The notes under the pieces were generated by a model. It made no database searches, was not told the DNA's origin, and worked only from the letters and a program-made list of their open reading frames with translations. From Cyclobacteriaceae bacterium (lineage in GTDB: Bacteria; Bacteroidota; Bacteroidia; Cytophagales; Cyclobacteriaceae): a stretch of 64,000 nt of DNA. Of this stretch, positions 17,427 to 25,607 are shown piece after piece; the stretch's first letter is position 1; the number at the start of each line of letters is the position of its first letter. Location of the stretch: contig JAEUTZ010000006.1 of NCBI GenBank assembly GCA_016787725.1, forward strand, positions 178,552-242,551. Reading direction: 5' to 3'. The translations under genes were made by a program, and so were the position numbers.

Positions 17427-18369
17427 GAAGTGCCTTTTTTAATTTTTCAGCAATAAACATTTCCGTCATTTCCATCGACTCATACGTTGCTCCAGCTATA
17501 TGCGGGGTGATAATTACATTGTAATTTTCTTTCATTGCCTTTAGCAGTGGGCTGGTGGCGCGCTTTTCAGCTTCCAGTTCAAATTCCAAAACATCTGTGG
17601 CCACTCCAGCCAAATTGCCACGTTGAAGATATTCTCCCACAAACGGTTCATCCCACACACCTCCACGAGAAGTGTTAATCACTAAACTTCCCTTTTTAAA
17701 ATGAGGCAACAACTCCTTTCCAATAAAATGGTGCGTTTTGGCTGAGTACGGAATATGAATGCAGATGATGTCGCTCCAACCTGCTAATGCCCTTGCTTCC
17801 GGAAACCGATGCACAAACTCAAGCCAGGTTGATTGATCGGGGTCATAGGCTGCTACCTCACAATTAAATGCCCTTGCGTAATGAGCCACCTGCTTTCCCA
17901 CTCTGCCTAAACCAAAAATACCCAAACGTTTTCCTGAAAGATTGTGTCCTTTAAATGCATCGCGGTTCCATTGGCCTTGCTGAACCGACTGGACAGCACC
18001 CGGCAACTGACGAACCAAAGCCAGCAACAAAGCCCACGTATGTTCAGCTGTTGAGGGTATTGAGCGCAAAAACTCTTCCTCTCCTTTTAAGCAAATTACC
18101 TGAATATTTCTCTCAGCGGCAGCTGTCAAATCTATATGATCTGTACCGGTTGTTGCACTTAAGATAAATTTCAGGGATTTGCCCCTGTTGATAACTTCAC
18201 GGGTAACTCTTAAACCCAACCTCACAATCAATACATCAAATCCCTGAATCTCTTCTTCTAATTGCTGTTGTGAAAGTTCTTGTTCTGTGACTGTGCCGAG
18301 TTCACTCAGAATGGAGTAAGCTTTTCGACTATACTCATGTGGTTCAGCGTTTAAGATTCTTAAACTCAT
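17413..18369 (-). CDS. D-isomer-specific 2-hydroxyacid dehydrogenase
   Basis: About 318 residues. The NAD-binding loop is LGIFGLGRVGKQV, followed by AYDPDQS; the substrate and catalytic motifs are INTSRGGVWDEPFV and ITPHIAGATYES, where the Arg, Glu and His of the SerA/LdhA family sit. It interconverts a 2-hydroxy acid and a 2-keto acid with NAD(H). Placed between a nonulosonate cassette and modification genes, it may act on an acid building block for the polysaccharide (for example a lactyl or glyceryl group), which is inference. Start at ATG 18369 gives an ATGA overlap with the cytidylyltransferase; a GTG 18 nt upstream is not needed. Confidence 0.82.
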   Translation of the reverse strand: MSLRILNAEPHEYSRKAYSILSELGTVTEQELSQQQLEEEIQGFDVLIVRLGLRVTREVINRGKSLKFILSATTGTDHIDLTAAAERNIQVICLKGEEEFLRSIPSTAEHTWALLLALVRQLPGAVQSVQQGQWNRDAFKGHNLSGKRLGIFGLGRVGKQVAHYARAFNCEVAAYDPDQSTWLEFVHRFPEARALAGWSDIICIHIPYSAKTHHFIGKELLPHFKKGSLVINTSRGGVWDEPFVGEYLQRGNLAGVATDVLEFELEAEKRATSPLLKAMKENYNVIITPHIAGATYESMEMTEMFIAEKLKKALHGLH

Positions 18370-19067
18370 AGTGTACCAGCCTTCCACATTTTTACCAATA
18401 CATCGGCAATGATGAGGTCGCGCTCATCATCAATATTTGCGAGATGCTCACGCTTCATCATATATGCTTTCTTCCGCCTGACCATCAATGTCTTTTCTTT
18501 AAAAAATGCCTCTGTTCTAACCGCATAAATACACCCGTTTCTATAATACACAACAGGCAACTCCTGACGCTGTAAAGTCTCTCCAGAATCAAGAAACGGT
18601 TTCATCCATTGTTCACGATCCGTTGTGTACATGCGTGCCGGGTGAATATCATCCATCGGCACTACCGATATCACACAATCTACCGCATCCTCTTCAAACA
18701 TGGTTATTACTTCATCAATATTCTGACCTGTTCGGATGGGTGATGTTGGTTGCAACAAAACGATTAAATCAAATTCTTCAGCATTAGCAGATTTAAGTTC
18801 ATGCAATACATACTCGATTACCTCCTTGATGGGTGAATGATCTTCTGCCAAAGTAACGGGTCTCATCATGATTTCAGCCCCGGCCGATTTTGCTACTGCT
18901 GCAATTTTTGGGCTATCGGTGCTGACGATCGTCCGGGTAATTCTTTTGCTTTGCAAGGCCGCCTCTACAGCATACGTAATTAAAGGCTGTCCCGCCACCT
19001 CGCGAATGTTTTTATCCCTCACACCTTTTGATCCACCACGTGCCGGGATAATTGCTAACACTTTCAT
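18366..19067 (-). CDS. neuA: CMP-nonulosonate cytidylyltransferase (cassette A)
   Basis: This 233-residue enzyme begins with LAIIPARGGSKGVRDKN, the CTP-binding signature of acylneuraminate cytidylyltransferases, and has VLLQPTSPIRTGQNIDE downstream. It activates a nonulosonic acid (sialic, legionaminic or related) with CTP. It is single-domain, unlike the fused copy at 27291. It stands directly beside the hydrolysing epimerase and the synthase, in the order synthase-epimerase-cytidylyltransferase, so these three form cassette A. The exact sugar cannot be decided from these genes alone. Confidence 0.86.
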   Translation of the reverse strand: MKVLAIIPARGGSKGVRDKNIREVAGQPLITYAVEAALQSKRITRTIVSTDSPKIAAVAKSAGAEIMMRPVTLAEDHSPIKEVIEYVLHELKSANAEEFDLIVLLQPTSPIRTGQNIDEVITMFEEDAVDCVISVVPMDDIHPARMYTTDREQWMKPFLDSGETLQRQELPVVYYRNGCIYAVRTEAFFKEKTLMVRRKKAYMMKREHLANIDDERDLIIADVLVKMWKAGTL

Positions 19068-19076
19068 TCAGGTTTC

Positions 19077-20234
19077 TTAGTAGGTTATTGTTTTATGAAA
19101 TCGCAACGGAACTGTTGCCAATACATCGGCAATCTTATGCCCTGCTTTTGAGTCTCCATAAACATGATCGGCAGGATATTGGCCGTGTACGATTTGCTTT
19201 TGTATAGCACTCAGGATTTCTTCCTTCGAATAATTCACATCGATCACATTCTTTCCACGCTCCCTCCGGTTTTGGCGTGATCCAATGTTAACAACCGGAA
19301 CACCCAGAAAGGCACATTCACGAATACCTGTACTGGAGTTACCAACCAAACAGCGCGAGTTATACAACAGTCTCAAAAAATCAGTGGGTTCCATGTTTTT
19401 GAAAAAATGGATATTGTTGTTCGGATTAAACTCCCGGAAAGATCGAATCCCTGTTGAAGTACCATCAGCCCCTGCATCAACGTTTGGCCAAAACCATAAG
19501 GCTGGCAATCGCGACTGATGAACAGCTTCCAGTGTTTGCGCAACCTGGTTACGTGATTCCTTGTACTCGGTTGTAACAGGATGTTGCATGACCACGATAT
19601 ACTTTTTACTTAAATCCGGAAGGCTACCAACACCACCATACTTATCGTATGGATCGAAATCTAAAGACGGGCTTAGTTGAATTTCAGCTGCCAGGTCAAT
19701 AGAGGGACAACCGGTATTAAATACATACTCCGGATCTTCGCCCATTTTTATAACCCGCTCACGCGCGTTTTCGGAAGCTACTAAATGAATATCCGCCAGC
19801 TTGGTCACCGCATGTCTTACCTTTTCATCGATGTTACCTGTTACTTCACCACCCTGTATATGGGCAAGTGGAATATTTTGATACGATGCAGCAATGGCTG
19901 TAGCGATCGTTTCATACCGGTCGGCAATTGAAATCACCACATCGGGCTTGAGGTTATAAAAAATGTTCGCCAACTCCAGTACCCCCAAGCCGGTAGTCTT
20001 GGCCATCGACATAGGGTTTTCACCCTCCAGCACCATAAACACCTGCTCGTTAATATGAAAACCATCCTTCACGATGTAATCAATCGCGGATCCATAGCGA
20101 TCCAGCAAAGCAGATCCGGCCACCACAAGCTGAAGTTCTAGGTCATCATGTTTATTGATTGCCTCCAGTGCAGACTTCACCCTGCTGTAACTGGGGCGTG
20201 CCGTAATCACTACACATATTTTTCTTTTACTCAT
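19077..20234 (-). CDS. neuC: Hydrolysing UDP-sugar 2-epimerase (NeuC/LegG-like)
   Basis: About 385 residues, a GT-B-fold epimerase with ICVVITARPSYSRVKSAL, ADRYETIATAIAASY, AHIQGGEVTG and CLVGNSSTGIRECAFLGVPVV. These are the marks of the hydrolysing UDP-GlcNAc 2-epimerase branch, which releases ManNAc or a diacetylated analogue as substrate for the synthase next door. Because no UDP-sugar dehydratase/aminotransferase/acetyltransferase set (LegB, LegC, LegH) is visible here, a plain ManNAc product is as likely as a legionaminic precursor. I start at ATG 20234, giving an ATGA overlap with neuB. Confidence 0.85.
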   Translation of the reverse strand: MSKRKICVVITARPSYSRVKSALEAINKHDDLELQLVVAGSALLDRYGSAIDYIVKDGFHINEQVFMVLEGENPMSMAKTTGLGVLELANIFYNLKPDVVISIADRYETIATAIAASYQNIPLAHIQGGEVTGNIDEKVRHAVTKLADIHLVASENARERVIKMGEDPEYVFNTGCPSIDLAAEIQLSPSLDFDPYDKYGGVGSLPDLSKKYIVVMQHPVTTEYKESRNQVAQTLEAVHQSRLPALWFWPNVDAGADGTSTGIRSFREFNPNNNIHFFKNMEPTDFLRLLYNSRCLVGNSSTGIRECAFLGVPVVNIGSRQNRRERGKNVIDVNYSKEEILSAIQKQIVHGQYPADHVYGDSKAGHKIADVLATVPLRFHKTITY

Positions 20235-21235
20235 GCCAGGTCTTTCTCGTTTAAAAAATCCCACTTCTTTAAGTCCCGGGTGAGCGTGCGGCCGATGATA
20301 CGGGTAAACTCTCCTGCCGGAATACCATAGCCTGCAGGCTTTTTACTTTCCAGAAATTCAAACTCAATCGGTGTTCCCTTGCGTAAATCCCGGTTGACTG
20401 AAAGTGATTTGCCAAAAATTTTCTTTACCTCCGCAAAGCGACTCACATCATCTTTCTGATACGAAGCCTGCAAACTCTTACTTATAAAGCGTACTCCGCG
20501 CACCATTTCTTTTAATTGTTCAAGGGTAAGTGAAGACGTAGCATCAGGACCAAACATGCGTTTATCGAATACCGTATGAACTTCTATCATTTCTGCACCC
20601 ATGGTAACCGCTGCCAATGCCGGAAATATTTCGCCACTGTGATCTGACAAACCAACGGGTATCTGGTAACGTTCACGCAAGGCTGGTATCATGTTCAAAC
20701 CAACATGTTCGGCTGGGGTTGGATATTGCGTGTTGCATTGAAATACACTCACAGCTATTTTTCTTTCCTTCAAAAAATTGATAGCCACATCTAATTCCTT
20801 CCAGTCACTCATGCCCGATGACACCATGACTGGCTTCCGGGTACGCGCAATCTTCTCCAGCATCAACAAATTAGAAACTTCGCCAGAACCAATCTTGTAA
20901 CGTTTTACTTGTAAGGACTCCAGTAATTCAACCGCTTGCAAAGAGAATGGCGAAGAAATAAACTCAAGGCCTGCATCCTCACAATGTTTTTTAATTTCCA
21001 CCCATTGCTCTGGTGAAAACTCCATCCGCTTCCAGTAATCAAACCGGGTAGCATCCTGCCGACTGAATTTTACCCGAAAAGGTTCGTGAATGCTGCTTTC
21101 AGCCTCAGCAATGTGGGTTTGGAATTTAATAGAATCAGCACCCGATTCTTTTACCGCATCGATATAAGAATGCACGATGCCCAAACTCCCGTCATGGGCC
21201 TGAGCAATTTCAGCTATTATGAAAGTATCTTTCAT
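20231..21235 (-). CDS. neuB: Nonulosonate synthase with SAF domain (cassette A)
   Basis: 334 residues: an NeuB TIM barrel (FIIAEIAQAHDGSLG, DSIKFQTHIAEAES, SSPFSLQAVELL, KIGSGEVSN, VGLSDHSGEIF, EVHTVFDKRMFGPDA) followed by a C-terminal SAF (antifreeze-like) domain from about residue 270. It condenses PEP with a hexosamine-derived aldehyde to give the free nine-carbon acid. The MFGPD-type motif is typical of bacterial free-sugar synthases and differs from the synthase at 29142. Lies 4 nt from the Gfo/Idh gene and overlaps the epimerase by ATGA. Confidence 0.86.
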   Translation of the reverse strand: MKDTFIIAEIAQAHDGSLGIVHSYIDAVKESGADSIKFQTHIAEAESSIHEPFRVKFSRQDATRFDYWKRMEFSPEQWVEIKKHCEDAGLEFISSPFSLQAVELLESLQVKRYKIGSGEVSNLLMLEKIARTRKPVMVSSGMSDWKELDVAINFLKERKIAVSVFQCNTQYPTPAEHVGLNMIPALRERYQIPVGLSDHSGEIFPALAAVTMGAEMIEVHTVFDKRMFGPDATSSLTLEQLKEMVRGVRFISKSLQASYQKDDVSRFAEVKKIFGKSLSVNRDLRKGTPIEFEFLESKKPAGYGIPAGEFTRIIGRTLTRDLKKWDFLNEKDLA

Positions 21236-21239
21236 CTGA

Positions 21240-22187
21240 TCACATTAATTCTGCAAGCTCTAAAGTCCTTGCGTGATCATCTAAATCTGATCCAGGGAAG
21301 CAAACTTTCCCTAACAAAATAGAATTCACAAAAGTATTTGCTTGAGCCAATAAACCCGGCTTCATATTATCCTTTCTTGATATCACTATCGGCTTACTGG
21401 ATCCATCTGCATAAATAATATTACCTCTTTCTAATGGCTTAAGTCTGACCTCCACTCCCTCTCCATGTAAAATAAGTTCCCATTGATTCATTCCACCCAT
21501 TGAATTTATAGAAACAAAAGATCCAGAAATTCCTGATTTAAATTTAACTAAAGCAACTCTTGATTTTTCATAGCCTACTTTGTTTGATATAGCATTAACT
21601 TCCAACACATCACCAGCAATCAAACGCATCAAATCAATAATATGAATTGTGTTCATTTTAAACCACTCATCATAAACAATTGGATCATATTTACCCTCAG
21701 CTCGGTAACTGCTAACCGGGTCAGGGGCAATCACAGTCAAGGCTAATATATTCCCATAGTACTTCGAAGTAAGAATAGCATCCAATACCGTAGAGTAGAA
21801 TCTTCTGTTCATTGCTACCATTGCAATTAAACCCTTCGATTCTGCCAATCTCCCAAGTGCCTTGGTCCCAACACTATGTAATGACACGGGCTTTTCAACT
21901 AAAATGTGCAGACCATATTCTAAGACTTCTTCAGCAGTTTTTTCAGTTAGTAAGTGAGGAACAGCAATAACCGCTGCTGTTGCGTTGCTTCTCCTAGCCT
22001 CTTCCCGCCAATCAGTTCCATAAAAAGCTAAACCAAACCTTTTAGCCAATTTCATTGCAGATTCACTAGTCCGACTTGAAACAGCAACAATTTCAACTAA
22101 TATATTTTTTGAAAATGCATTTGCATGTTCATGGCCCATTTTGCCCGCGCCAATAATCAGTAATCGTATTTTATCTGATCCAGTCAT
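21240..22187 (-). CDS. Gfo/Idh/MocA-family oxidoreductase
   Basis: About 315 residues. A Rossmann fold with IGAGKMGHEHANAF, AVIAVPHLLT and the ILVEKPVSLH motif (EKP) defines the family; the C-terminal alpha/beta domain with NTIHIIDLMR carries the usual catalytic-site residues. It oxidises or reduces a sugar or cyclitol with NAD(P). I prefer the ATG at 22187, which overlaps the upstream stop by 1 nt, to a TTG one codon earlier. It is one of two adjacent, different family members, so a two-step redox change or epimerisation is possible. Confidence 0.8.
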   Translation of the reverse strand: MTGSDKIRLLIIGAGKMGHEHANAFSKNILVEIVAVSSRTSESAMKLAKRFGLAFYGTDWREEARRSNATAAVIAVPHLLTEKTAEEVLEYGLHILVEKPVSLHSVGTKALGRLAESKGLIAMVAMNRRFYSTVLDAILTSKYYGNILALTVIAPDPVSSYRAEGKYDPIVYDEWFKMNTIHIIDLMRLIAGDVLEVNAISNKVGYEKSRVALVKFKSGISGSFVSINSMGGMNQWELILHGEGVEVRLKPLERGNIIYADGSSKPIVISRKDNMKPGLLAQANTFVNSILLGKVCFPGSDLDDHARTLELAELM

Positions 22188-23305
22188 CAAGCAAAACTGA
22201 ATTTTTCATTTATGATCTTGCCACGCAAGGGCAATTGAATCCAATTGCCGCCAATCTTACTCGATTCATGAACTGCAATTGTTGCTTCTAATGCAGCTTT
22301 GCCGTCTATCAAACTACACCGTGGTGGAATATTTCTTGAGAGTTCAGAAAGGCTTAGCCCTAAACCATAGTTCACCATTTCTTTCCATGGATAATGCTTT
22401 TGCCATTCAACTCCTGAAGGTCCAATCATTCGTATTCTTTCATTTCTCTGATCAACTTCCAATCTTCCACGTTCGCAAAAAATGATTAAGAAATCTTGTT
22501 GGATTTCAAGATTATCAGACAGGTCAACAATAACTTTAATACCATTCTCCATTTTAACTTCGCAACTACCAGAAGGATCAATAAATTCTGCACCTCTCCA
22601 AGTGGGTCGGTGTATAGAATCTAAAAGTCCGCGAACCTCCATGATATTACTCTTTGCGAGCATTCTGCAATAATCGAAAATATGAGTTCCAATCATTGCA
22701 AATCCTGCTCTACCAAATACATAATGGATCGTAATTATTTTTCCAATACTATCCGTTCGAATTAATCTATCTATACTTTCCGCAGTGGCTGTCCACCTTC
22801 TAAGATGATCTACATACACGGTTGCAGAATTTAATTTCGCTAGCTGAATCAATGACTCAGCATCAGCCAATGATGTGCAAATTGGTTTCTCAATGAATAT
22901 TTTTTTTATTCCTGATTTTAAGGCCTGAGAAGCAAGATCATAATGCGAGTTAGCAGTAGTTGCAATAATTAATACATCTTCTTTTCCCACACCGCCCAGA
23001 AATTGATCTAAGTTTTGGGATGCAGCAATCTGCTTATTAAGTTGTAGCGATAGCTTGGAAATGGACTCTAAGTTCTTATCAAAGGCAGATACTATTTGCC
23101 AGCCTTCAATAGAGTTAATAACATGGGCAATTTGGCGACCCATTGCTCCGCACCCTACAATATGAGCTCTAACATAAGTCTTTTCTAGCTTAACTGATTC
23201 AATAAATTTTATGCGCTTAAATTGATAATACTCATTTTGTTCCTTACCAAGAACTTTTAAACGCTGAAGGATGAGTTTGATAATCGTCTTAATCTTTGCC
23301 AGCAT
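22187..23305 (-). CDS. Gfo/Idh/MocA-family oxidoreductase
   Basis: 372 residues with a 30-residue basic N-terminal extension before the Rossmann motif HIVGCGAMGRQIAHVI; ILIIATTANSHYDLA and KIFIEKPICTS (EKP) follow, and the C-terminal domain includes GTHIFDYCRML. This is a second, divergent family member next to the one at 21240. An NAD(P)-dependent sugar redox step in the cytoplasm is likely; substrate unknown. Only 5 nt separate it from the glycosyltransferase gene. Confidence 0.8.
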   Translation of the reverse strand: MLAKIKTIIKLILQRLKVLGKEQNEYYQFKRIKFIESVKLEKTYVRAHIVGCGAMGRQIAHVINSIEGWQIVSAFDKNLESISKLSLQLNKQIAASQNLDQFLGGVGKEDVLIIATTANSHYDLASQALKSGIKKIFIEKPICTSLADAESLIQLAKLNSATVYVDHLRRWTATAESIDRLIRTDSIGKIITIHYVFGRAGFAMIGTHIFDYCRMLAKSNIMEVRGLLDSIHRPTWRGAEFIDPSGSCEVKMENGIKVIVDLSDNLEIQQDFLIIFCERGRLEVDQRNERIRMIGPSGVEWQKHYPWKEMVNYGLGLSLSELSRNIPPRCSLIDGKAALEATIAVHESSKIGGNWIQLPLRGKIINEKFSFA

Positions 23306-23310
23306 TAATT

Positions 23311-24480
23311 TTATCCGTTATTGAATTTACTGATGGCATTTCTTGAAATTTTATCATAACGCCTTTGAACAATTTCACTTGAATTGAAATAATGGTTTTC
23401 AAAAGTACTTCTTCCGCCATCTGATAGTGTTTGTCTTAATTCTTCTGAATTGATAAGCTTTAAAGAATGTTCAATGAATTGTTCGGGGTTATTTGCAATT
23501 AAACAGTTTTTGCCATGGATAGCTTCAGGCAATCCTATTTGAGAAGAAGCATCCATTATTACAGGCACTCCATGCGCCCAAGCCTCAACTACTCTCGTCC
23601 TAAATCCTAATTTTATTGGCACAGAAACAAGAACAGCGATTGCATTTCGGTATTCCTCAAGAATTGAGTCAGCAAATCCAATAAACTTTAATCCTTCCTG
23701 GTTTTGAGGAGGTGGACCTAAACGTTTCTCGGGATATCGACCGCCACCTACTAATCTTACCGTTGCCGAATTTAACAACGAGCTCTTACGCCATATAGGC
23801 CAAATTCTTTTTAAGAAAAATTCAACGCCATATCTTGTATGAATCGTATCAAAGTTTCCGAGAACTAGAAAATTCTTTATACCCGAATAACTAACTTTTT
23901 CAATATAGTTCGGAAAGGATAACTCGCATAATTCTACTCGTGTATTAATTTGTTTTTCACGGTATTTAATATCACCAACACCGTATGCAGCTACAACTCC
24001 CCTTTGTTTACATGCTCTTAAGAAGTCTCTTTCTAGTTTATAGATTTTCCGTGCTTCTAGTCGGTTTTCAATATAATACTTTACTCTTCTTAGAATCCCC
24101 TTCTCTGCGCCACCATCATAACGAAATCTAAATTTCTTAATGAGATCTAATGGATCTCCTGCAACAACCACATGAGGATACCTTAGGCTAAGTGATCCAA
24201 AATTTTCCCAATCAGGAATAGGATGAATCCATACTACATCGGGCTGGTATTCGTCCAAAAATCTTTTCACGAGGATTTTTCTTTCTTCCAATGTTGACGC
24301 AAAACAATTAGCAAGTTTGTAATGAAATTTTTCCTCATTGCCAATTTTTCCAGTTCCTGTATAGCAAATACCAACATTATACCCCGAAGCGCTTATTGAA
24401 CTCGCAATAGCAAATGCTCCAATATTACCCCCGGCCCCGGTAGGATGAGGAAGAAAAGATGAAATTAAAACCGCTTTCAT
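23311..24480 (-). CDS. Glycosyltransferase family 4-like protein
   Basis: 389 residues. The N-terminus SSFLPHPTGAGGNIGAFAIASS is a typical GT4 acceptor-domain loop, and the C-terminal half has FLVLGNFDT, GLKFIGFADSILEEYRNA and RTRVVEAWAHGVPVIMD, a modified E-x7-E region in which the first Glu is replaced. The basic, charged segment at about 115-150 may contact the membrane. It should act in the cytoplasm on the repeat unit. Start ATG overlaps the epimerase stop by 4 nt. Confidence 0.75.
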   Translation of the reverse strand: MKAVLISSFLPHPTGAGGNIGAFAIASSISASGYNVGICYTGTGKIGNEEKFHYKLANCFASTLEERKILVKRFLDEYQPDVVWIHPIPDWENFGSLSLRYPHVVVAGDPLDLIKKFRFRYDGGAEKGILRRVKYYIENRLEARKIYKLERDFLRACKQRGVVAAYGVGDIKYREKQINTRVELCELSFPNYIEKVSYSGIKNFLVLGNFDTIHTRYGVEFFLKRIWPIWRKSSLLNSATVRLVGGGRYPEKRLGPPPQNQEGLKFIGFADSILEEYRNAIAVLVSVPIKLGFRTRVVEAWAHGVPVIMDASSQIGLPEAIHGKNCLIANNPEQFIEHSLKLINSEELRQTLSDGGRSTFENHYFNSSEIVQRRYDKISRNAISKFNNG

Positions 24481-25556
24481 TCTGGGATTGGAACACCAAT
24501 TTCAATTCTCTTCCCGGCCACTTCAACAACTCTTGTCATACCCTCTCTCAATGATATAGTTGGATAAAAGCCAAGCTTCTCTCGCGTATATTCCGGGTCA
24601 CAATATCGTTTGGCAACGCCTACAGGCATTCCGGCTTTACCTTTTACCTTAGGTTTATATCCTGCAATGTCACCCATCAGTGTTGCCAATTCAAGAAACG
24701 AGGTAGCCACTCCACTACCGATATTTACTGCCGAACCATCTTTTATATTTTCAATGGCCAGCAACATACAGGTAATACAATCTTCAATGTGTACAAAATC
24801 CCGGCATTGTTCGCCCGTACCCCAAACGTAAAGTGGATCGTATTTCGCTGCTGCGCGCATGGCAATGGCTGGCACTGGGTAAACAGGTTCCTGCCACTCC
24901 CCGTACCCACTAAAAGGACGAATGACTGCCGCTGAAAGTCCGTAATTACGATGAGCTATCCGGCTTAAGAATTCTCCCGTAAGTTTACTCCAACCATACG
25001 TAAAATCAGGAGCGGCAAAACCCTTTTCAAAGTCAATCATTTCTTCCCTAAGTGCTATATCCTTGTCGGCTTCCTGAAGGGATATAGGATAGGCCGCACT
25101 GGATGAAGCATATAAAATTCTGTCTGGTCGGTTTACTTTTGCGGCCCACAGAAAAAAAACGGAATCAATGGCCAGGTCCAACCCAACTGATAACGGATCG
25201 CCATCAATCTTCACTCTTCCGCCCACAATGGATGCCAGGTGATACACGTAATCCATTTTCGGTAATTTGAAACTTATCGTAACTGGAATATTTCCGAGTT
25301 CTCCCAAAAAGACAGGAAGTACATCGGATTTAATAAACTTAATAGTGCCGGGCGTACCTTTAGCCTGAAAAATATGTATATCACCTTCCCTGCCGGCAGC
25401 TTCTAATTTTAACTCAGGCCATTGGTGTGGTGAAATACCTGTTGAGAGGTCGTCAATCACCCATATGGTTTTTGTCTCATTGCCTTTTATTAACCGGGCC
25501 ACAAGGTTTCGTCCAACAAAACCGGCTCCGCCTGTTACCAGAATATTAGTTTGCAT
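24477..25556 (-). CDS. NAD-dependent sugar epimerase/dehydratase (extended SDR)
   Basis: 359 residues, an extended short-chain dehydrogenase: NILVTGGAGFVGRNL (GxxGxxG), YASSSAAYPIS and YGWSKLTGEF (YxxxK) give the Ser-Tyr-Lys set; AAVIRPFSGYGEW and YVWGTGEQCRDFVHIEDC follow the family. A 25-residue insertion around 50-80 is unusual for UDP-glucose 4-epimerase. It epimerises or dehydrates a nucleotide sugar for one of the transferases nearby; no particular product can be assigned. 51 nt separate it from the upstream capsule-type gene. Confidence 0.8.
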   Translation of the reverse strand: MQTNILVTGGAGFVGRNLVARLIKGNETKTIWVIDDLSTGISPHQWPELKLEAAGREGDIHIFQAKGTPGTIKFIKSDVLPVFLGELGNIPVTISFKLPKMDYVYHLASIVGGRVKIDGDPLSVGLDLAIDSVFFLWAAKVNRPDRILYASSSAAYPISLQEADKDIALREEMIDFEKGFAAPDFTYGWSKLTGEFLSRIAHRNYGLSAAVIRPFSGYGEWQEPVYPVPAIAMRAAAKYDPLYVWGTGEQCRDFVHIEDCITCMLLAIENIKDGSAVNIGSGVATSFLELATLMGDIAGYKPKVKGKAGMPVGVAKRYCDPEYTREKLGFYPTISLREGMTRVVEVAGKRIEIGVPIPE

Positions 25557-25607
25557 GTAAAAAAATAAACACTCTTACATAACTCAATTAGATCTTCCGT
25601 GTGATTT

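Noticed and set aside
17427-18369. Start of the 2-hydroxyacid dehydrogenase at the upstream GTG (18387)
   Set aside because: The ATG at 18369 gives an ATGA overlap like most junctions in the locus and starts with the family's first strand.
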